From NCBI GenBank assembly GCA_964428485.1, contig CAYRYP010000040.1, positions 1 to 13,110 on the forward strand: DNA of 13,110 nt, read 5' to 3'. Made by a program: the position numbers and the translations under genes. The notes under the pieces are model-generated. The model worked only from the letters and a program-made list of their open reading frames with translations. It was not told the origin of the DNA and made no database searches. Shown one piece after another: positions 11,775 through 13,110 of the stretch; position 1 is the first letter of the stretch, and every line of letters starts with the position of its first letter. Source of the DNA: CAZPAN01 sp964428485 (lineage in GTDB: Bacteria > Actinomycetota > Coriobacteriia > Coriobacteriales > CADBOM01).

Positions 11775-13110
11775 ATGACGCGAGAATTCAAATCTATGGA
11801 TGGGAACAACGCAGCTGCCTATGTCTCGTACGCCTTTACTGAGGTGGCGGGAATCTACCCGATCACCCCGTCGAGCCCTATGGCCGACTACGTGGACCAA
11901 TGGGCGGCTTCGGGGATGGAGAACATCTTCGGCACCACGGTCAAAGTGTGCGAGATGCAGTCAGAGGGCGGCGCGGCCGGCGCTGTCCACGGATCGCTTG
12001 CAACGGGTGCTCTCACCACGACCTACACGGCGTCCCAGGGTCTTCTTCTCATGATCCCGAATATGTACAAGATCGCTGCTGAGCAACTTCCGACGGTGTT
12101 CCACGTGAGCGCACGCACCGTCTCGACCCAGGCGCTGTCGATCTTCGGCGACCACTCTGACGTGATGGCTTGCCGCCAGACGGGCTTTGCAATGCTCGCC
12201 GAGTCTAACGTGCAGGAGGTCATGGATCTCTCGGCGGTCGCGCACCTTTCGGCCATCAAGGGACACATGCCTGTCCTCAACTTCTTCGACGGTTTCCGCA
12301 CCTCTCACGAGGTTCAGAAGATCGCTGTATGGGATTACGCAGACCTTGCTGAGATGTGCGACATGGACGCCGTGCGTTCCTTCCGCGATCATTCGCTCAA
12401 TCCGGATCATCCGTCGATGCGGGGTAGCCACGAGAACGGTGACATCTTCTTCCAGCATCGTGAGGCCTGCAACAACCACTATGCTGCGTTCCCGGCCATC
12501 GTCGAGGACTACATGCATCAAGTCAATGCGAAGCTCGGCACCAACTACGAGCTGTTCAACTACTACGGCGCGCCCGACGCAGATCGTGTGGTCGTTGCGA
12601 TGGGCTCGTTCTGCGACGTGGTGGAGGAGGTTGTCGACTACCTCAACTCCCACGGCGAGAAGGTCGGTCTTGTCAAGGTTCGCCTGTACCGCCCGTTTGT
12701 CTCCGAGAAGTTTGTCGCGGCACTGCCCTCGACGGTCAAGAAGATAGCCGTCATGGATCGCACAAAGGAGCCGGGTGCACTCGGCGAGCCGCTCTACATG
12801 GACGTGGTGAACGCGCTTTTGCATGAGGATCGCAACGACCTCATCGTCACCGGCGGCCGCTACGGCCTCGCCTCGAAGGACACACCTCCGGCTTCGGCCT
12901 TCGCGATCTTCGCAGAGCTTGCAAAGGACGAGCCGCGCCGTGAGTTTACGGTCGGCATCGTGGACGACGTCACCCACCTCTCCCTCCCGGAGGATCCCGA
13001 CTGCCCCAACACCGCCAACGAGAGCACCATCGAGTGCAAGTTCTGGGGCCTCGGCGGAGACGGTACGGTCGGTGCGAACAAGAACTCCATTAAGATCATC
13101 GGCGATCACA
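11775..13110 (+). CDS. nifJ: Pyruvate:ferredoxin (flavodoxin) oxidoreductase, N-terminal part, running off the right edge
   Basis: The enzyme oxidises pyruvate with CoA to acetyl-CoA and CO2 and reduces ferredoxin, using thiamine diphosphate and 4Fe-4S clusters in the cytoplasm. About 445 residues are visible of a protein that usually has about 1,180. Catalytic residues known from the Desulfovibrio africanus enzyme fall at the same numbers: Thr31 in YPITPSSPMAD, Glu64 in EMQSEGGAAGA and Arg114 in HVSARTVSTQ. Domain I ends near residue 245, domain II (transketolase C-like) covers about 255-400, and domain III begins with CKFWGLGGDGTVGANKNSIK (421-440), the CoA-binding Gly-rich region. The ATG at 11775 has GGAGAG upstream. 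It is a single-chain PFOR. Its ferredoxin product and the Hdr-Flx complex upstream share the same redox pool. Confidence 0.96.
   Translation, partial: MTREFKSMDGNNAAAYVSYAFTEVAGIYPITPSSPMADYVDQWAASGMENIFGTTVKVCEMQSEGGAAGAVHGSLATGALTTTYTASQGLLLMIPNMYKIAAEQLPTVFHVSARTVSTQALSIFGDHSDVMACRQTGFAMLAESNVQEVMDLSAVAHLSAIKGHMPVLNFFDGFRTSHEVQKIAVWDYADLAEMCDMDAVRSFRDHSLNPDHPSMRGSHENGDIFFQHREACNNHYAAFPAIVEDYMHQVNAKLGTNYELFNYYGAPDADRVVVAMGSFCDVVEEVVDYLNSHGEKVGLVKVRLYRPFVSEKFVAALPSTVKKIAVMDRTKEPGALGEPLYMDVVNALLHEDRNDLIVTGGRYGLASKDTPPASAFAIFAELAKDEPRREFTVGIVDDVTHLSLPEDPDCPNTANESTIECKFWGLGGDGTVGANKNSIKIIGDH

Noticed and set aside
11961..13109. Minus-strand open frame (382 codons) antisense to PFOR
   Set aside because: PFOR on the plus strand has conserved catalytic residues at the expected numbers; the antisense product is an artefact of codon bias.
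1..13110. CRISPR arrays, tRNA or rRNA genes, insertion-sequence ends
   Set aside because: I saw no regularly spaced repeats, no cloverleaf-like segment, and no transposase gene or paired terminal repeats.

Overview
The window looks like the chromosome of a strictly anaerobic, moderately GC-rich actinobacterium, most likely of class Coriobacteriia. This is inferred from the GC-rich coding style, the pyruvate:ferredoxin oxidoreductase and the Hdr/Flx cluster; no rRNA or tRNA is present to confirm it.

Layout. (1) 1-1200, minus strand: a two-gene membrane/methyltransferase operon with a TATAAT-type promoter and a DtxR/IdeR-like palindrome. Its codon style and membrane architecture look Firmicutes-like, and it is probably acquired DNA that continues off the left edge. 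(2) 1298-2002, plus strand: an RsmJ-family rRNA methyltransferase. (3) 2003-2321: a non-coding control region with a tandem 10-bp duplication, a candidate promoter and several inverted repeats. (4) 2322-9077, plus strand: the main feature, a tightly packed seven-gene operon hdrC-hdrB-hdrA-flxD(mvhD)-flxC-flxB-flxA, ending in a hairpin terminator at 9108-9152. (5) 10613-9172, minus strand: a hipB-hipA toxin-antitoxin pair with its own repeat-bearing control region. (6) 11376-10747, minus strand: an FMN-binding iron-sulfur-flavoprotein-like reductase, separated from hipBA by a bidirectional terminator. (7) 11775 to the right edge, plus strand: the N-terminal third or so of a pyruvate:ferredoxin oxidoreductase (nifJ/por).

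How the genes fit together. FlxA (FAD, NAD(P)H and 2Fe-2S sites), FlxB and FlxC (4Fe-4S relay subunits) and FlxD (MvhD family) would pass electrons from NAD(P)H to HdrA, the flavin site where Hdr complexes bifurcate. One branch would go to ferredoxin and the other through HdrC to the two CCG clusters of HdrB, which reduce a disulfide. Pyruvate:ferredoxin oxidoreductase and the divergent flavoprotein nearby belong to the same ferredoxin economy. Coenzyme M and coenzyme B are not expected in such an organism and no DsrC-like partner is in the window, so the disulfide substrate of HdrB is the main open question. The flavin-based bifurcating Flx-Hdr class is already known from anaerobic bacteria such as Desulfovibrio, so the family is not new. 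The inverted module order, the control region and the unknown partner are the points to follow up.
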